Shown: positions 32,288 through 41,509, numbered from the stretch's first letter. The stretch: 64,000 nucleotides of DNA from CATOSP01 sp965237775 (GCA_965237775.1 OZ250155.1:310001-374000), one strand, 5' to 3'. A program made the numbers and translations. Notes: generated by a model not told the origin, from the letters alone.

Positions 32288-34192
32288 ATGGTACAGCAAG
32301 GACAGATCGATCACTTGCTCCAGGAGACCGGCACGATACCGCCACCGGCTCACGTGGCGAGCCAGGCCACCCTGCAAGACTACGAAGAGGCGTACCGGCG
32401 CGCGGCGGAGGACCCGGAAGGGTTCTGGGCGGAGGTGGCGTCGGAGCTGGAATGGTTCAAGCCGTGGGACCAGGTGTTCCAGTGGGACTACCCTACGTTT
32501 CAGTGGTTCCTGGGTGGACAATGCAACATCACCTACAACTGCCTTGACCGCCACCTGAACACCCCCACCAAGAACAAGGCGGCGTTCATCTGGCTGGGGG
32601 AAAACGGCGAGGAGCGGGTATTTACCTATGGCCGCCTGGCCCAACTGGTCAACCGATTCGCCAACGGGCTCAAGTCGCTGGGAGTTGGCCGGGGCGACAG
32701 AGTGGTCATCTATATGCCCCTGACTCCCGAGGGGGCAATCGCCATGCTCGCCTGCGCCCGCATCGGAGCTGTGCACAGCGTCGTCTACGCAGGTTTCAGC
32801 ATTGGCTCCCTGCGCGACCGGATCGTCGACGCCCAGGCCAAGGTTCTGATCACCGGCGACGCGGGTTATCGTCGCGGCAATCGCGTGGACCTCAAGGGAA
32901 TCGCCGACGCGGCCGTACCGGGCCTGGACTTTCTCCAACACATCGTCGTCTGGCGCCGCGAGGACGAAAAGCCGCCCCTTGGTCCCAAGGAAGTGGACTT
33001 CGACACGCTAATCAACGAAGGAGATATCGAATGCCCCGCCGAAGTGCTGGAGGCGGAGGACCCGCTGTATATCCTCTACACCAGTGGGACGACTGGCAAG
33101 CCCAAGGGCGTGCAGCATGTCCATGGCGGCTACATGGTTGGCACCTACTATCACTTCAAGACGTTCTGGGACGTCAAGGATGACGACGTGTTCTGGTGTA
33201 CATCCGACATCGGCTGGGTGGTGGGCCATAGCTACATCGTCTACGCACCCTTGATCGCCGGGGCCACGACGGTCTTCCGCGAGGGCGCTCCCGACTACCC
33301 CGGACCCCATGTCTTCTACGAGGTAATCGAAAAATACGGCGTTAACGTGATATTCACCGCGCCCACCCTGGTGCGTATGCTGATGCGCTACGGCGAGGAA
33401 CACCCCCAGCAGTACAACTTGCGTTCTTTGCGTTTCCTCACCTGCGCCGGCGAACCCCTTAACCCCGAAGCTCAGAAATGGGCCTACGAGCACATCTGCG
33501 GGAACGGCGAATGGGCGTATCTGGTGGACAACTGGTGGCAAACTGAGACCGGCGGCCCCTGTCTCGGCACACTGGCGAACATGACATCCAAGCCCGGACG
33601 GGTCGGCAAGCCTCTGCCGGGAGCGGAACTGGACATCGTCGATAGGGAGGGTCAACCCATCGAGGAGCCGAACAAAGGTGGACTCCTAGTCATCAAGAAA
33701 CCCTTCCCCCACTTCTTCCGCACGGTCTACGGGGACCCCGACCGGTACACGGAAAGCTGGAATACCATCCCCGGCGTTTACTTCACCGGCGACGTGGCCC
33801 TGCGAGACTCGGAAGGCTATTACATGGTCGTGGGCCGCGCCGACGACGTGCTAAACGTGGCCGGTCACCGTATCGGCTCCGCCGAGGTGGAAAGCGCCCT
33901 GGTGTCTCACCCCGCGGTGGCGGAAGCGGCCGTGATCGGCAAACCGGACGAGTTGCGCGGCGAGTCCATCAAGGGGTTTGTAACCCTTCGGGTTGGCAAC
34001 GATCCCTCCGACCAGATGATCAGAGACTTGATGATTCACGTCCGGCAGGAGTTGGGCCCCATCGCGGTACCGTCGGAGATTGAATTCACACCGACCCTGC
34101 CCAAGACCCGTTCCGGGAAGATCATGCGCCGCCTGCTCAAGGCACAGGAACTGGGTCTCGACCCGGGCGACATCACAACCCTTGAGGAGTGA
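32288..34192 (+). CDS. acs: Acetyl-CoA synthetase (acetate-CoA ligase, AMP-forming)
   Basis: 634 residues, the usual Acs length. It activates acetate to acetyl-CoA through acetyl-AMP. Motifs: N-terminal domain FQWFLGGQCNITYNCLDRHL, P-loop YTSGTTGKPKGVQHVHGGY (about residues 260-278), CTSDIGWVVGHSYIVYAPL, DNWWQTETG (A5-type), YFTGDVALRDSEGYYMVVGRADDVLNVAGHRIG, and the acetylatable lysine in PKTRSGKIMRRLLKA near residue 613. GGAGAAC lies before the ATG. It sits 11 bp after hicA but functionally belongs to central metabolism. Confidence 0.95.
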   Translation: MVQQGQIDHLLQETGTIPPPAHVASQATLQDYEEAYRRAAEDPEGFWAEVASELEWFKPWDQVFQWDYPTFQWFLGGQCNITYNCLDRHLNTPTKNKAAFIWLGENGEERVFTYGRLAQLVNRFANGLKSLGVGRGDRVVIYMPLTPEGAIAMLACARIGAVHSVVYAGFSIGSLRDRIVDAQAKVLITGDAGYRRGNRVDLKGIADAAVPGLDFLQHIVVWRREDEKPPLGPKEVDFDTLINEGDIECPAEVLEAEDPLYILYTSGTTGKPKGVQHVHGGYMVGTYYHFKTFWDVKDDDVFWCTSDIGWVVGHSYIVYAPLIAGATTVFREGAPDYPGPHVFYEVIEKYGVNVIFTAPTLVRMLMRYGEEHPQQYNLRSLRFLTCAGEPLNPEAQKWAYEHICGNGEWAYLVDNWWQTETGGPCLGTLANMTSKPGRVGKPLPGAELDIVDREGQPIEEPNKGGLLVIKKPFPHFFRTVYGDPDRYTESWNTIPGVYFTGDVALRDSEGYYMVVGRADDVLNVAGHRIGSAEVESALVSHPAVAEAAVIGKPDELRGESIKGFVTLRVGNDPSDQMIRDLMIHVRQELGPIAVPSEIEFTPTLPKTRSGKIMRRLLKAQELGLDPGDITTLEE

Positions 34193-34228
34193 CCTTTCCC
34201 GCCCCAAACCACCGGGGCGAAGGACTAC

Positions 34229-35008
34229 GTGGACGAAGTGACCGATCAGACCGAGATTCGGCGGTACAAATTTACCGCCGAGCAATACTACAAAATGGCC
34301 GAGGTGGGTATCCTCGCCTGGGGAAACCGGGAAGAGCTGATCAGGGGTGTTGTGCTGGACCCAGCGCCCCTGGTCCGAAACCGCTGCCACCCACTGCTGA
34401 AGGGCGGAGTAACCCGTTTCCTGGACGAACTCGAAGGAACGCCGGAGGAATTCGAAGGACGCATACACAAATACACGGCGGACGAATACCAAGAGATGGG
34501 CAAGGCCGGCATCCTGACCAAAGACGACCGGGTGGAGTTGATCGACGGGGAGATTGTCCAGATGCCGCCAATGCTAAGCTCGCACGCTTCAACAGTGAAC
34601 CGTATCCTTCGACTTTTTACCGGACGTTTTTCCGAGGATCTAGCAGTCGTGTGGGTGCAGTGCCCAATCCGGTTCCAGGGCAACGCTGAGCCTGAGCCGG
34701 ACATTGCGCTCGCCGAATCGAGGCATGACTACTACCGGGAAAGCCTTCCGACCTCATCTAATATTTACTTGCTTGTTGAGGTGTCGGATACGACGCTACG
34801 GTACGACCGAAACGTAAAGGTCCCACTTTACGCCTTAAATGGCATTCCGGAGGTCTGGATAGTTAATCTGCGAGACGAGGCGATTGACGTACACCGCAAC
34901 CCGGAAGGCAGCTCCTACCGGGAGATCACACAGTTACGAAGGGGCGGGACAGCGTCACCCGTGAACTTCCCTTATATTGAGCTCGTCTTAGACGATCTAT
35001 TGGGGTGA
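34229..35008 (+). CDS. Uma2-family (DUF820) PD-(D/E)XK nuclease-like protein with partial N-terminal duplication
   Basis: 259 residues from GTG with AAGGA upstream. The Uma2 core begins near residue 80 (KYTADEYQEMGKAGILTKDDRVELIDGEIVQMPP) and shows the PD-(D/E)xK pieces EPEPDIALAESR and YLLVEVSDTTLRYDRNVKVPLYA. Before it lies a second, degenerate copy of the opening motif (RYKFTAEQYYKMAEVGILAWGNREELIRG), so the N-terminus has been duplicated. Most Uma2 proteins are about 190 residues. Their role is unknown; they are abundant in cyanobacteria and Chloroflexota and often near mobile DNA. Confidence 0.85.
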   Translation: MDEVTDQTEIRRYKFTAEQYYKMAEVGILAWGNREELIRGVVLDPAPLVRNRCHPLLKGGVTRFLDELEGTPEEFEGRIHKYTADEYQEMGKAGILTKDDRVELIDGEIVQMPPMLSSHASTVNRILRLFTGRFSEDLAVVWVQCPIRFQGNAEPEPDIALAESRHDYYRESLPTSSNIYLLVEVSDTTLRYDRNVKVPLYALNGIPEVWIVNLRDEAIDVHRNPEGSSYREITQLRRGGTASPVNFPYIELVLDDLLG

Positions 35009-35087
35009 ACTGGAAAGTCCAAGATAGAGAGAAGAACGGGATGTTGCTCGAACCATTGGTGGCTACAATTCAGAACCTAAAGCGAAG

Positions 35088-35455
35088 CATAGAAGCGCAT
35101 GAAACCTCCCTGCGCGAAAACGAAATACGTACTCGCATGGCCCTGATCGACCCACTTCTTTCCATCCTAGGATGGGACACTTCGGACCCTGAGTTGGTGC
35201 TCCCCGAGTATACCGTTAGTGGCCGGGCAGACTACGCCCTATTGAAGCCAGATGGGAGACCAGCAGCGTTTCATAGAAGCGCATGAAACCTCCCTGCGCG
35301 AAAACGAAATACGTACTCGCATGGCCCTGATCGACCCACTTCTTTCCATCCTAGGATGGGACACTTCGGACCCTGAGTTGGTGCTCCCCGAGTATACCGT
35401 TAGTGGCCGGGCAGACTACGCCCTATTGAAGCCAGATGGGAGACCAGCAGCGTTT
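35088..35455 (+). repeat. 184-bp perfect-looking tandem duplication
   Basis: Copy 1 is 35088-35271 and copy 2 is 35272-35455, offset exactly 184 bp and identical as far as I can compare. 184 is not a multiple of three, so the duplication disrupts the HsdR-N-like frame. Confidence 0.93.
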
Positions 35456-35807
35456 ATAGAAGCAAAGAAATTGGGCGAGCCCCTGGAGCAGCATCGTATG
35501 CAGATGCTCAACTACTCCAACGCCGCGGGTGTCGACTACGCCGGCTTGACCAATGGAAACCAGTGGGAATTCTACTCCGTGTTCGAGCGCGGCACCCTGG
35601 ACCAACGACTGCTCCTACAAACCAACATCGTTTCTGCTAACCCCTATCACTGCGCGCTCGGGTTTCTTCTACTTTGGCGCCCTAACCTCGCCAGTGGCGA
35701 CCCCACAAAAGCGCCAGTTCCGGCGTTAGCTCCTTTACCTGTTGATACACCATCGCCACCTCGCGGTGAACATAGTCTCTCTCAAACCCATTCTGCAATG
35801 AGCTCTA

Positions 35808-36650
35808 GGGCGTGTCGTCAAAACAGGAACAAGATGGTAGATTATTTCGGAGAGTGTGAGTGTGTGGAGTTGAAGTATGGCGGCAGCGCATCGGCGTCAC
35901 GACCTTTCGGACAAGGTTTGGGAACAATTGAGACCTTACTTGCCTGGTGGAGCAGGCAAAAGGGGGCGTCCAGCCCGGGATAACCGGCTTTTCTTGAACG
36001 CGGTGTTTTGGATCCTGCGTACTGGGGCGCCCTGGCGGGACCTGCCGCCGGATTACGGGGACTGGAAGAACACCCATAGACGCTTTTGCCGGTGGCGAGA
36101 CCGCGGTGTCTGGGACCAACTGCTGGAGCGGGTCATCGAAGATCCGGACTTTGAGTGGTTGATGGTCGACGCAAGCCACATCAAGGTTCACCCTCATGGC
36201 ACTGGGGCCCGAGGAGGCAATCAAGCCATAGGCCGCACAAAAGGGGGCTAAACAGCAAACTGCACCTGGCGGTGGACTCCCACGGCATGCCGGTACGTAT
36301 GATCTTGACCGAGGGTACGGTGGCGGATTGCACGCAGGCTCATTCGCTGATCGCCGACATCCCAGCTGAATATCTGCTGGCAGACCGAGGCTACGACACC
36401 AACGGCATCATGGCCGAAGCCGAGGGCCAGGGGATGGAACCGGTGATACCACCCAGGAGCCATCGCAAGGAACAACGGTACTACGACCGGGCACTGTACA
36501 AACTGCGGCACTTGGTCGAGAACTCATTCCTGGACTTCAAGCAATGGCGGGGGGTTGCCACCCGATATGCCAAAAACGCAGCGTCTTTCCTGGCAATTTG
36601 CCAAATCCGAGCGCTGGTCATCTGGACCAAGTTATTTTGACGACACCCCC
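35808..36650 (+). mobile_element. IS5-family (IS427-group-like) insertion sequence, 843 bp
   Basis: Terminal inverted repeats GGGCGTGTCGTCAAAA (left, 35808-35823) and TTTTGACGACACCCCC (right, 36635-36650) match at 15 of 16 positions. Both ends are flanked by TA (35806-35807 and 36651-36652), the 2-bp target duplication usual for this group. It encodes one DDE transposase in two frames. Inserted within the HsdR-N-like gene; precise excision restores that frame. Confidence 0.92.
35877..36640 (+). CDS. IS5/IS427-type transposase in two overlapping frames (orfA/orfB)
   Basis: OrfA (35877-36251) contains a helix-turn-helix N-terminus (HDLSDKVWEQLRPYLPGG), GAPWRDLPPDYGDWKNTHRRFCRW and the first catalytic Asp in LMVDASHIKVH. 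OrfB (to 36640) continues LNSKLHLAVDSHGMPVRMILTEG, the second Asp in LLADRGYDTNGI and the Glu in RHLVENSFLDFKQWRGVATRY, completing the DDE triad. The frames join at AAAAGGGGGCTAA (about 36239-36251): the canonical TKGGLNSK reading needs a -1 shift on the A4G5 run. Programmed frameshifting is known in this IS group; a lost G is the alternative. Confidence 0.88.
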
Positions 36651-37261
36651 TAATGCAATTGACCCAGCCTGGACACCGCTGTCGCGAGTTGACCCCGCAA
36701 GAGGCGATGTCCCGCCGAAGGGAATCAAGATTGATCAAGGCCCCGCGATTGAAATCAACTCGTGGGTGCGGGTCCTGATCGAGACTACAGAGTGGCTTTG
36801 TAGGCAAGGGAGATTAACGAGCCGAGACTGTCCGATCGAGATAGGGAAGACCCGAAACCTGGTCGCCGCAGCGCCCGTGCACCGCCACGGTACGGCATTC
36901 AAGCGTTCTCATTCGACTTCGAACGGTTTGTTTCTTGAGATGAATTTCAGTTCCCGGGATTGCGTTAACCTTTCCCAGCTCCTGCTTAAACGATGCGGCG
37001 TGGAGATAGACGCCCTAGAGTTGCGGTTCGGCTGATGACGTGTCGGTTTAGTGGGCTGATGTTTCTGAGGATCAGACTTCTCACCCGGCCACGGAGTTTC
37101 AGCAGCGGGGTTTGATCCGACCTTATTGAGCTCTCGATCGTGGGAACGGTGGAACTTATTGGGCAAGCCTAATTGACCTGAGGACAACCGGGCGTCAGGG
37201 GTATACCATTGCAAACTCCACGAGGAACCGATGAGACTTGAAAGGAGACCCAGGAGCCAAG

Positions 37262-37570
37262 ATGGCGCCCGAACTTAGCGCGGAAACCGTAGAGCGCATC
37301 GCTGATTTGGCGAAGCGATTGGGATACGGCGGCCCGGAAGCCCAGGAGCATGTCCTCAAGGTTGCACTGGACGATCTCGATGCGAAAACCCCTCCCGCCC
37401 GCCCAAAATTGACGCCCGAGGCCAAACGGAAGGAACTAGAAAAACTGAACAAATTAAGCGAGGTCGGGAGAAGCTGGAGGGAACGCCATCCCGATCAATA
37501 TGACGAGAATAATCCACCGTCAAAAGCGTGGCAAGATGAGCTATACGACGAAAATGGTCTGCCGAAATGA
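37262..37570 (+). CDS. vapB: VapB-type antitoxin (PSK-like)
   Basis: 102 residues from ATG 37262 with AGGAG six bases upstream. SAETVERIADLAKRLGYGGPEAQEHVLKVALDDLDAKTPP resembles the DNA-binding N-terminus of Rv0623/PSK-type VapB antitoxins, followed by a charged disordered tail (RERHPDQYDENNPPSKAWQDELYDENGLPK) that would wrap the toxin. The stop codon overlaps the next gene's start (ATGA). The toxin partner is frameshifted. Confidence 0.75.
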   Translation: MAPELSAETVERIADLAKRLGYGGPEAQEHVLKVALDDLDAKTPPARPKLTPEAKRKELEKLNKLSEVGRSWRERHPDQYDENNPPSKAWQDELYDENGLPK

Positions 37571-37957
37571 TGGTGGCTGACACCTCGGCCGTCATGGCGA
37601 TTCTGTTGGACGAACCAGAGCGTCTCATCATCAACGAAGCGATGGCGGAAGACGGTGAAGTATTGATGTCAACGGCCAGCGTCGTAGAGCTTCTTGTCGT
37701 GACTTTACAAAGAAGCGATGAACTTTATGGGGGCGCTCGAGTTTTTACGCAGTCCCTTGATCCGGTTAGTCCCCTTCGACGAGTCTCAAATGTGGGCAGC
37801 GGGAGAAGCGTCTCGGCGTTATGGAAGAGGTCGTGGAGCAACGCGCCTGAATTTCGGAGATACTTTTTCCTATGCACTGGCGGCGACTCGCGGCTTGCCG
37901 TTGCTGTTCAAAGGCGAGGACTTCGCGCAGACGGACATCGTCGCAGTTAGACTCTAG
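37567..37957 (+). pseudogene. vapC: VapC-type PIN-domain toxin, frameshifted
   Basis: Frame one (from 37567 or 37570) gives MVADTSAVMAILLDEPERL and ASVVELLVVTLQRSDELYGG; frame two continues ALEFLRSPLIRLVPFDESQMWAAGEASRRYG and LNFGDTFSYALAATRGLPLLFKGEDFAQTDIV. Together these carry the PIN acidic residues (D in VADTS, E in VVELL, D in NFGDTF, D in FAQTDI). The break is in GGGGG at about 37729-37733: one G fewer would restore a full-length toxin of about 129 residues. Either an inactivating mutation or a homopolymer error. VapC toxins cleave tRNA or rRNA. Confidence 0.82.
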
Positions 37958-38014
37958 GCAATCAAGCCGACAGACCGCTAGGCCCCATGGAATAGTCCCG
38001 TTCCACCAGCGTCC

Positions 38015-39616
38015 CTACCACCCAACGGCGCAGCCGTCTTTACGCGGCTCCGACGCGCCTCGCAGCACCCCGGTATCGGCGTCACGCTGGATTAGCTGGG
38101 CTCCGCCGAACCCACCGGATAGTCCGCGCCAGTAACCGTCGATGGTCCTGGCGTTGTGCCCCCGTTGCTGAAGGTCTCGCGCGACATCCTTGGATAGCCC
38201 CTCTTCCAGGGCTACGTCGTGTTCCGTCACGATGAACCTTAGGGCGTTTAGCGCCCGTTGCGGGTCCATACCGTGGTCTACCAAGTTGCTGATGACCTGC
38301 AAATGTCCCTGAGGCTGCATGAACGCGCCCATAACTCCGTAGCAAAGGTACAGTTCGTCGTCCTTGGTGGCCAGGCCGGGAATTATCGTGTGGTAGGGAC
38401 GCTTGCCCCCAGTCAATGCGTTGGCGTGTCCCCGCTCCATTGAGAATAGGCCGCCGCGGTTGTGCAAAACGATGCCCGTTCCCGGTACGACCAGGCCAGA
38501 CCCGAAGTTCGAATAGATGCTGTAGATGAAGGAACAGGCGTTGCCTTCCTCATCCACCGCGCTAATGTAGACAGTGTCGCTCCCACCGTGGACCTTGCCG
38601 TAGGGTACGGTCGCCATAGCCCGCTGCGGGTCGATCAGGCCGCGGCGTTGTCCGGCGAAATCCTTCGAAAGAAGCTCTTCGGTTGGGACCCAGGAGTGGG
38701 CTGGATCGGCCACGTATTGAAAGGCGTCGGCGAAAGCAAGTCGCATGGCCTCGATCAGATGGTGATAGGCATCGGGCGTCTGCGCTCCCATCGCCGCGAT
38801 GTCGAAGCCCTCGATGATATTCAATGCTTCAAGGGCTGCCACTCCCTGGCCGTTGGGCGGACATTCCCAGCACTTGACCCCCCGGTAGTCGATGGATATG
38901 GGTTCCTCCCAGTCCGACGTATGGCTGGACAGGTCGCCCGTCTCCATGCAACCGCCCTGCTCCTGGATGAAGGCCGCCATTTTCGCCGCAATATCACCGT
39001 TGTAAAACGCCTCCGAGCCGCCCTCGGCAATCGTCTGCAGTGTCCGGGCCAAGGTGGGGATCCGCATTATCTCGCCGTGCTTGGGGGCGCGCCCGTTCAA
39101 CAACATCTCCTGTCCCGAGGGCAACCGGCCCAGCTTCTCCTCTTGCCCGGACCACTGAAACGCGATGATGTCCGACACGGGGAACCCTTCGTCAGCGTAT
39201 TGGATCGCGGGTTCCAACAGCGTGGACAGGGGCAAGGTGCCGCACTCTTCCAGCAGGGTTTCCCAACCGTGGACCGCTCCAGGGACCGTAACCGAATGGA
39301 CCCCGCTCTGAGGCATGGTCCGGTGTCCCTCGGCCTCCAGAGAGTCGATGGTCTGGCCCATCGGAGATCTCCCGCTGCCGTTGATCGCCCGGACAGACTT
39401 CTCCCGGTTGTTCCAGACCAGGGCGAACATGTCCCCGCCAACCCCGGTGGATACCGGCTCCACCACATTTAGCACGGCGGCGCTGGCGATGGCCGCATCG
39501 ACGGCGTTCCCTCCCTGCATTAGGACGCGCATTCCCGCAACCGCGGCCAGCGGTTGACTGGTAGCCACCATCCCGTGTTTGGCCAGGACTGTCGAACGCC
39601 GAGAATCAAAGTGCAT
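38015..39616 (-). CDS. ggt: Gamma-glutamyltransferase-family Ntn hydrolase
   Basis: 533 residues. KHGMVATSQPLAAVAGMRVLMQGGNAVDAAIASAAVLNVVEP and STGVGGDMFALVW are the standard GGT opening. The autocleavage/nucleophile site is SDTVYISAVDEEGNACSFIYSIYSNFGSG, with Thr in DTVY near residue 346. It ends GLSGGFGGAQLIQRDADTGVLRGASEPRKDG. No signal peptide is present, so it is cytoplasmic, as in many catabolic GGT-like paralogues; glutathione need not be the substrate. ATG 39616 is chosen over an upstream-open frame because TAAGG lies 6 bases upstream. Confidence 0.92.
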   Translation of the reverse strand: MHFDSRRSTVLAKHGMVATSQPLAAVAGMRVLMQGGNAVDAAIASAAVLNVVEPVSTGVGGDMFALVWNNREKSVRAINGSGRSPMGQTIDSLEAEGHRTMPQSGVHSVTVPGAVHGWETLLEECGTLPLSTLLEPAIQYADEGFPVSDIIAFQWSGQEEKLGRLPSGQEMLLNGRAPKHGEIMRIPTLARTLQTIAEGGSEAFYNGDIAAKMAAFIQEQGGCMETGDLSSHTSDWEEPISIDYRGVKCWECPPNGQGVAALEALNIIEGFDIAAMGAQTPDAYHHLIEAMRLAFADAFQYVADPAHSWVPTEELLSKDFAGQRRGLIDPQRAMATVPYGKVHGGSDTVYISAVDEEGNACSFIYSIYSNFGSGLVVPGTGIVLHNRGGLFSMERGHANALTGGKRPYHTIIPGLATKDDELYLCYGVMGAFMQPQGHLQVISNLVDHGMDPQRALNALRFIVTEHDVALEEGLSKDVARDLQQRGHNARTIDGYWRGLSGGFGGAQLIQRDADTGVLRGASEPRKDGCAVGW

Positions 39617-40050
39617 TTCAGCCTTACTCCAGTGGTCGTTATTGGGAGGAAAAGCCCTCCTTTCCGTGCGGCGGTATTGTAACATGGTGCGATTTGTTAG
39701 GAGTTCCCGCCCCGTGACGGACCGGGTTCTCCCCTCGTGCCGGACCGGGCTGCGGGGTCCTCCAAATTTCACGGCCAATAACCGATCAAGCAGCCAACGC
39801 CGCTCATCCTGAGCAGAGCGCAACGCGGTCGAAGGACATGACTCACCGGAGACTGCACGTCGGGGACGGCACTTCGTCTACGCTCAGTGTGGGCGGATAC
39901 GGCACCTACCGAAGGGCCCTCCGGGAGGCTGCGTCCATGACCCGAAATCGCGCTGCTGTGTTAAGATACCCTCGACCCCCCGCCCGAGCGTGGAGAACCG
40001 CTGCGACGCCCAAACTCGGACCGGTGGTTATATTTTTGGGAGGGACTTAT
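39617..40050. other. Intergenic region with a dispersed-repeat-like sequence
   Basis: Divergent region between ggt and the peroxiredoxin gene. At 39805-39838 it has CATCCTGAGCAGAGCGCAACGC followed by GGTCGAAGGACATG, resembling the short CATCCTGAGC...TCGAAGGA elements dispersed in many bacterial genomes. No gene was recognised; upstream-open frames on both strands lack ribosome-binding sites. Confidence 0.5.
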
Positions 40051-40521
40051 ATGGCTGCTGAAGTAGGACAGAACGCGCCTGACTTTACCCTTTATGATGC
40101 CGACCGCCAGCCCCAAACCCTGAGCAGTTTCCAGGGTAAGAACGTTGTCCTGGCGTTCTATCCCGGCGCCTTCACCGGTGTCTGCACCACCGAAATGTGT
40201 ACTTTCCGAGACCAGATGGACCAATTCAACTCGCTGGACGCCCAGGTATTGGGTATTAGTGTGGACGGGGCGTTTTCCCAGAAAGTCTTCAGCGACCAGA
40301 ACAACTTGAACTTCCCGCTGCTGAGCGACTTCGCTCGCCAGGTCGTCAACCTGTATGACGTCGCGTTGGATAATTTCGCCGGAATGGACGGCTACACGGC
40401 TTCCAAGCGGGCCGTGGTTGTCGTGGATAAGGGAGGCGTCATCCGTTTCAAGTGGATCGGCCCGAACCCCGGGGTCGAGCCCGACTACGACGAGGTCAAG
40501 CAGCTCATCTCAGGACTCTAA
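40051..40521 (+). CDS. Peroxiredoxin (AhpE/BCP-like)
   Basis: 156 residues from ATG 40051, with GGGAGGG upstream. PDFTLYDADRQPQTLSSFQGKNVVLAFYPGAFTGVCTTEMCTFRDQM contains the peroxidatic Cys45 in the PGAFTGVCT motif and a second Cys50, then VLGISVDGAFSQKVFSDQNNLNFPLLSDF and SKRAVVVVDKGGVIRFKW. It reduces hydrogen or organic peroxides in the cytoplasm using a thiol donor. Cys50 could be resolving or structural. Notably this redox protein keeps a Cys codon, whereas the rhodanese at 30 kb has TGA. Confidence 0.93.
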   Translation: MAAEVGQNAPDFTLYDADRQPQTLSSFQGKNVVLAFYPGAFTGVCTTEMCTFRDQMDQFNSLDAQVLGISVDGAFSQKVFSDQNNLNFPLLSDFARQVVNLYDVALDNFAGMDGYTASKRAVVVVDKGGVIRFKWIGPNPGVEPDYDEVKQLISGL

Positions 40522-40546
40522 CCACTCGCGTCGACCGGCGTTGCCT

Positions 40547-41509
40547 TCACACTCTTCCGAGACCGGAGATCCTCCGGGTGAACATCTCGGACAGCCGTTG
40601 GGCATCAACCTCGACACACACCTTCGCATTAGCGCGGTGGCCACCCGGCGCAGGCTGGTGGGCCACCGTTTGGCCTCTGGTGACAGGGCTCATGGTCTCG
40701 ATCTCAATGTAGTAGTCGTTGTAGACGAACAATCCCGAGTCTATGGCGTAAGCCACCGCGGGCATGTCGTTGTAGCGTACACCTCCAGACTCCGGCAACA
40801 ACCCCCGGCTGACGTATGACCTCTGTAGGAACTTGGTCGCGCCGCACAGCAACCGGGCCGAAGGGGTATCAACCTCCGCTATGCGTTCCAGTTGGAGTTC
40901 GCTGATGGTCACCAGGTTGCACACGTCCAACCCCACTTGCGCCACGGGGACGCCCGAGGCGTACACGATCGCCGCCGCCTCTGGGTCTTCATAAACGTTA
41001 GCCGAGGCCACCGGCGATACATTTCCCGGCACTAAGACAGCTCCGCCCATTACGACCACTTCCGCTATGGATTCGGCCAATCTCGGCTCGATGCTTATCG
41101 CCAGCGCCAGGTTAGTCAGCCTCCCCAGCGCCAAGAAGGTGATCTCCCCTGGGCTTGCCATCATCCTCTCAATTATCTCCACCGCCGCTTGCCGCTCCTC
41201 AATGCGAGGGTGTCCTTCCGGAGGCAAGGGGATACCGCTGTCTCCCAGTGCGTCCTGCCCATGAATATGTGAGGCCCATCCCTGGTTTGGGGGACGCAGA
41301 AGGGGTTTGCCCACACCCTGGTAGATGGGAATGTCAGCGCGTCCGGCGGCGTGCAGAATCCTGCGGGCGTTGTCCGTCGAAGCCTCCACCGGACCGTTGC
41401 CGTAAACCGTCGTTAAGGCCTCCACCGACAATTCGGGGCTGGCGAGGGCCAGGAATATGGCCGCGGCATCGTCTACGCCGGGGTCTGTATCTATGATGAC
41501 TCTCTTCAA
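40547..41509 (-). CDS. Inosine/uridine-preferring nucleoside hydrolase family protein
   Basis: 320 residues. Calcium-binding DTDPGVDD at residues 7-14, TTVYGNGPVEASTDNARRIL, IHGQDALGD in the active-site loop, LALGRLTNLALAI, VVMGGAVLVPGNVSPVASANVYEDPEAAAIVY, all hallmarks of the IunH family that hydrolyses N-glycosidic bonds of nucleosides. The C-terminal catalytic His region is less clear (AHQPAPGGHRANAKV). Convergent with the peroxiredoxin gene. Confidence 0.92.
   Translation of the reverse strand: MKRVIIDTDPGVDDAAAIFLALASPELSVEALTTVYGNGPVEASTDNARRILHAAGRADIPIYQGVGKPLLRPPNQGWASHIHGQDALGDSGIPLPPEGHPRIEERQAAVEIIERMMASPGEITFLALGRLTNLALAISIEPRLAESIAEVVVMGGAVLVPGNVSPVASANVYEDPEAAAIVYASGVPVAQVGLDVCNLVTISELQLERIAEVDTPSARLLCGATKFLQRSYVSRGLLPESGGVRYNDMPAVAYAIDSGLFVYNDYYIEIETMSPVTRGQTVAHQPAPGGHRANAKVCVEVDAQRLSEMFTRRISGLGRV

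Larger units (their letters stand above)
35041..37035 (+). pseudogene. Type I restriction HsdR-N-like protein, broken by a tandem duplication and an IS
   Basis: N-terminus IRTRMALIDPLLSILGWDTSDPELVLPEYTVSGRADYALLKPDGRPAAFIEAKKLGEPLEQH is the HSDR_N PD-(D/E)xK region (DYAL...IEAKK). The gene is disturbed twice: a 184-bp direct duplication (35088-35455) shifts the frame, and an IS (35808-36650) with a TA target duplication splits it. Removing one repeat copy, the IS and one TA gives a single open frame of 966 bp (321 residues) ending in PIEIGKTRNLVAAAPVHRHG and NLSQLLLKRCGVEIDALELRFG. That in-frame reconstruction is strong evidence. ATG 35041 is preferred; a GTG at 35005 overlaps the Uma2 stop. 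Confidence 0.88.

Noticed and set aside
38462..39472. Long plus-strand open frame opposite the gamma-glutamyltransferase gene
   Set aside because: It is the antisense shadow of a well-supported gene and shows no motif or ribosome-binding site.
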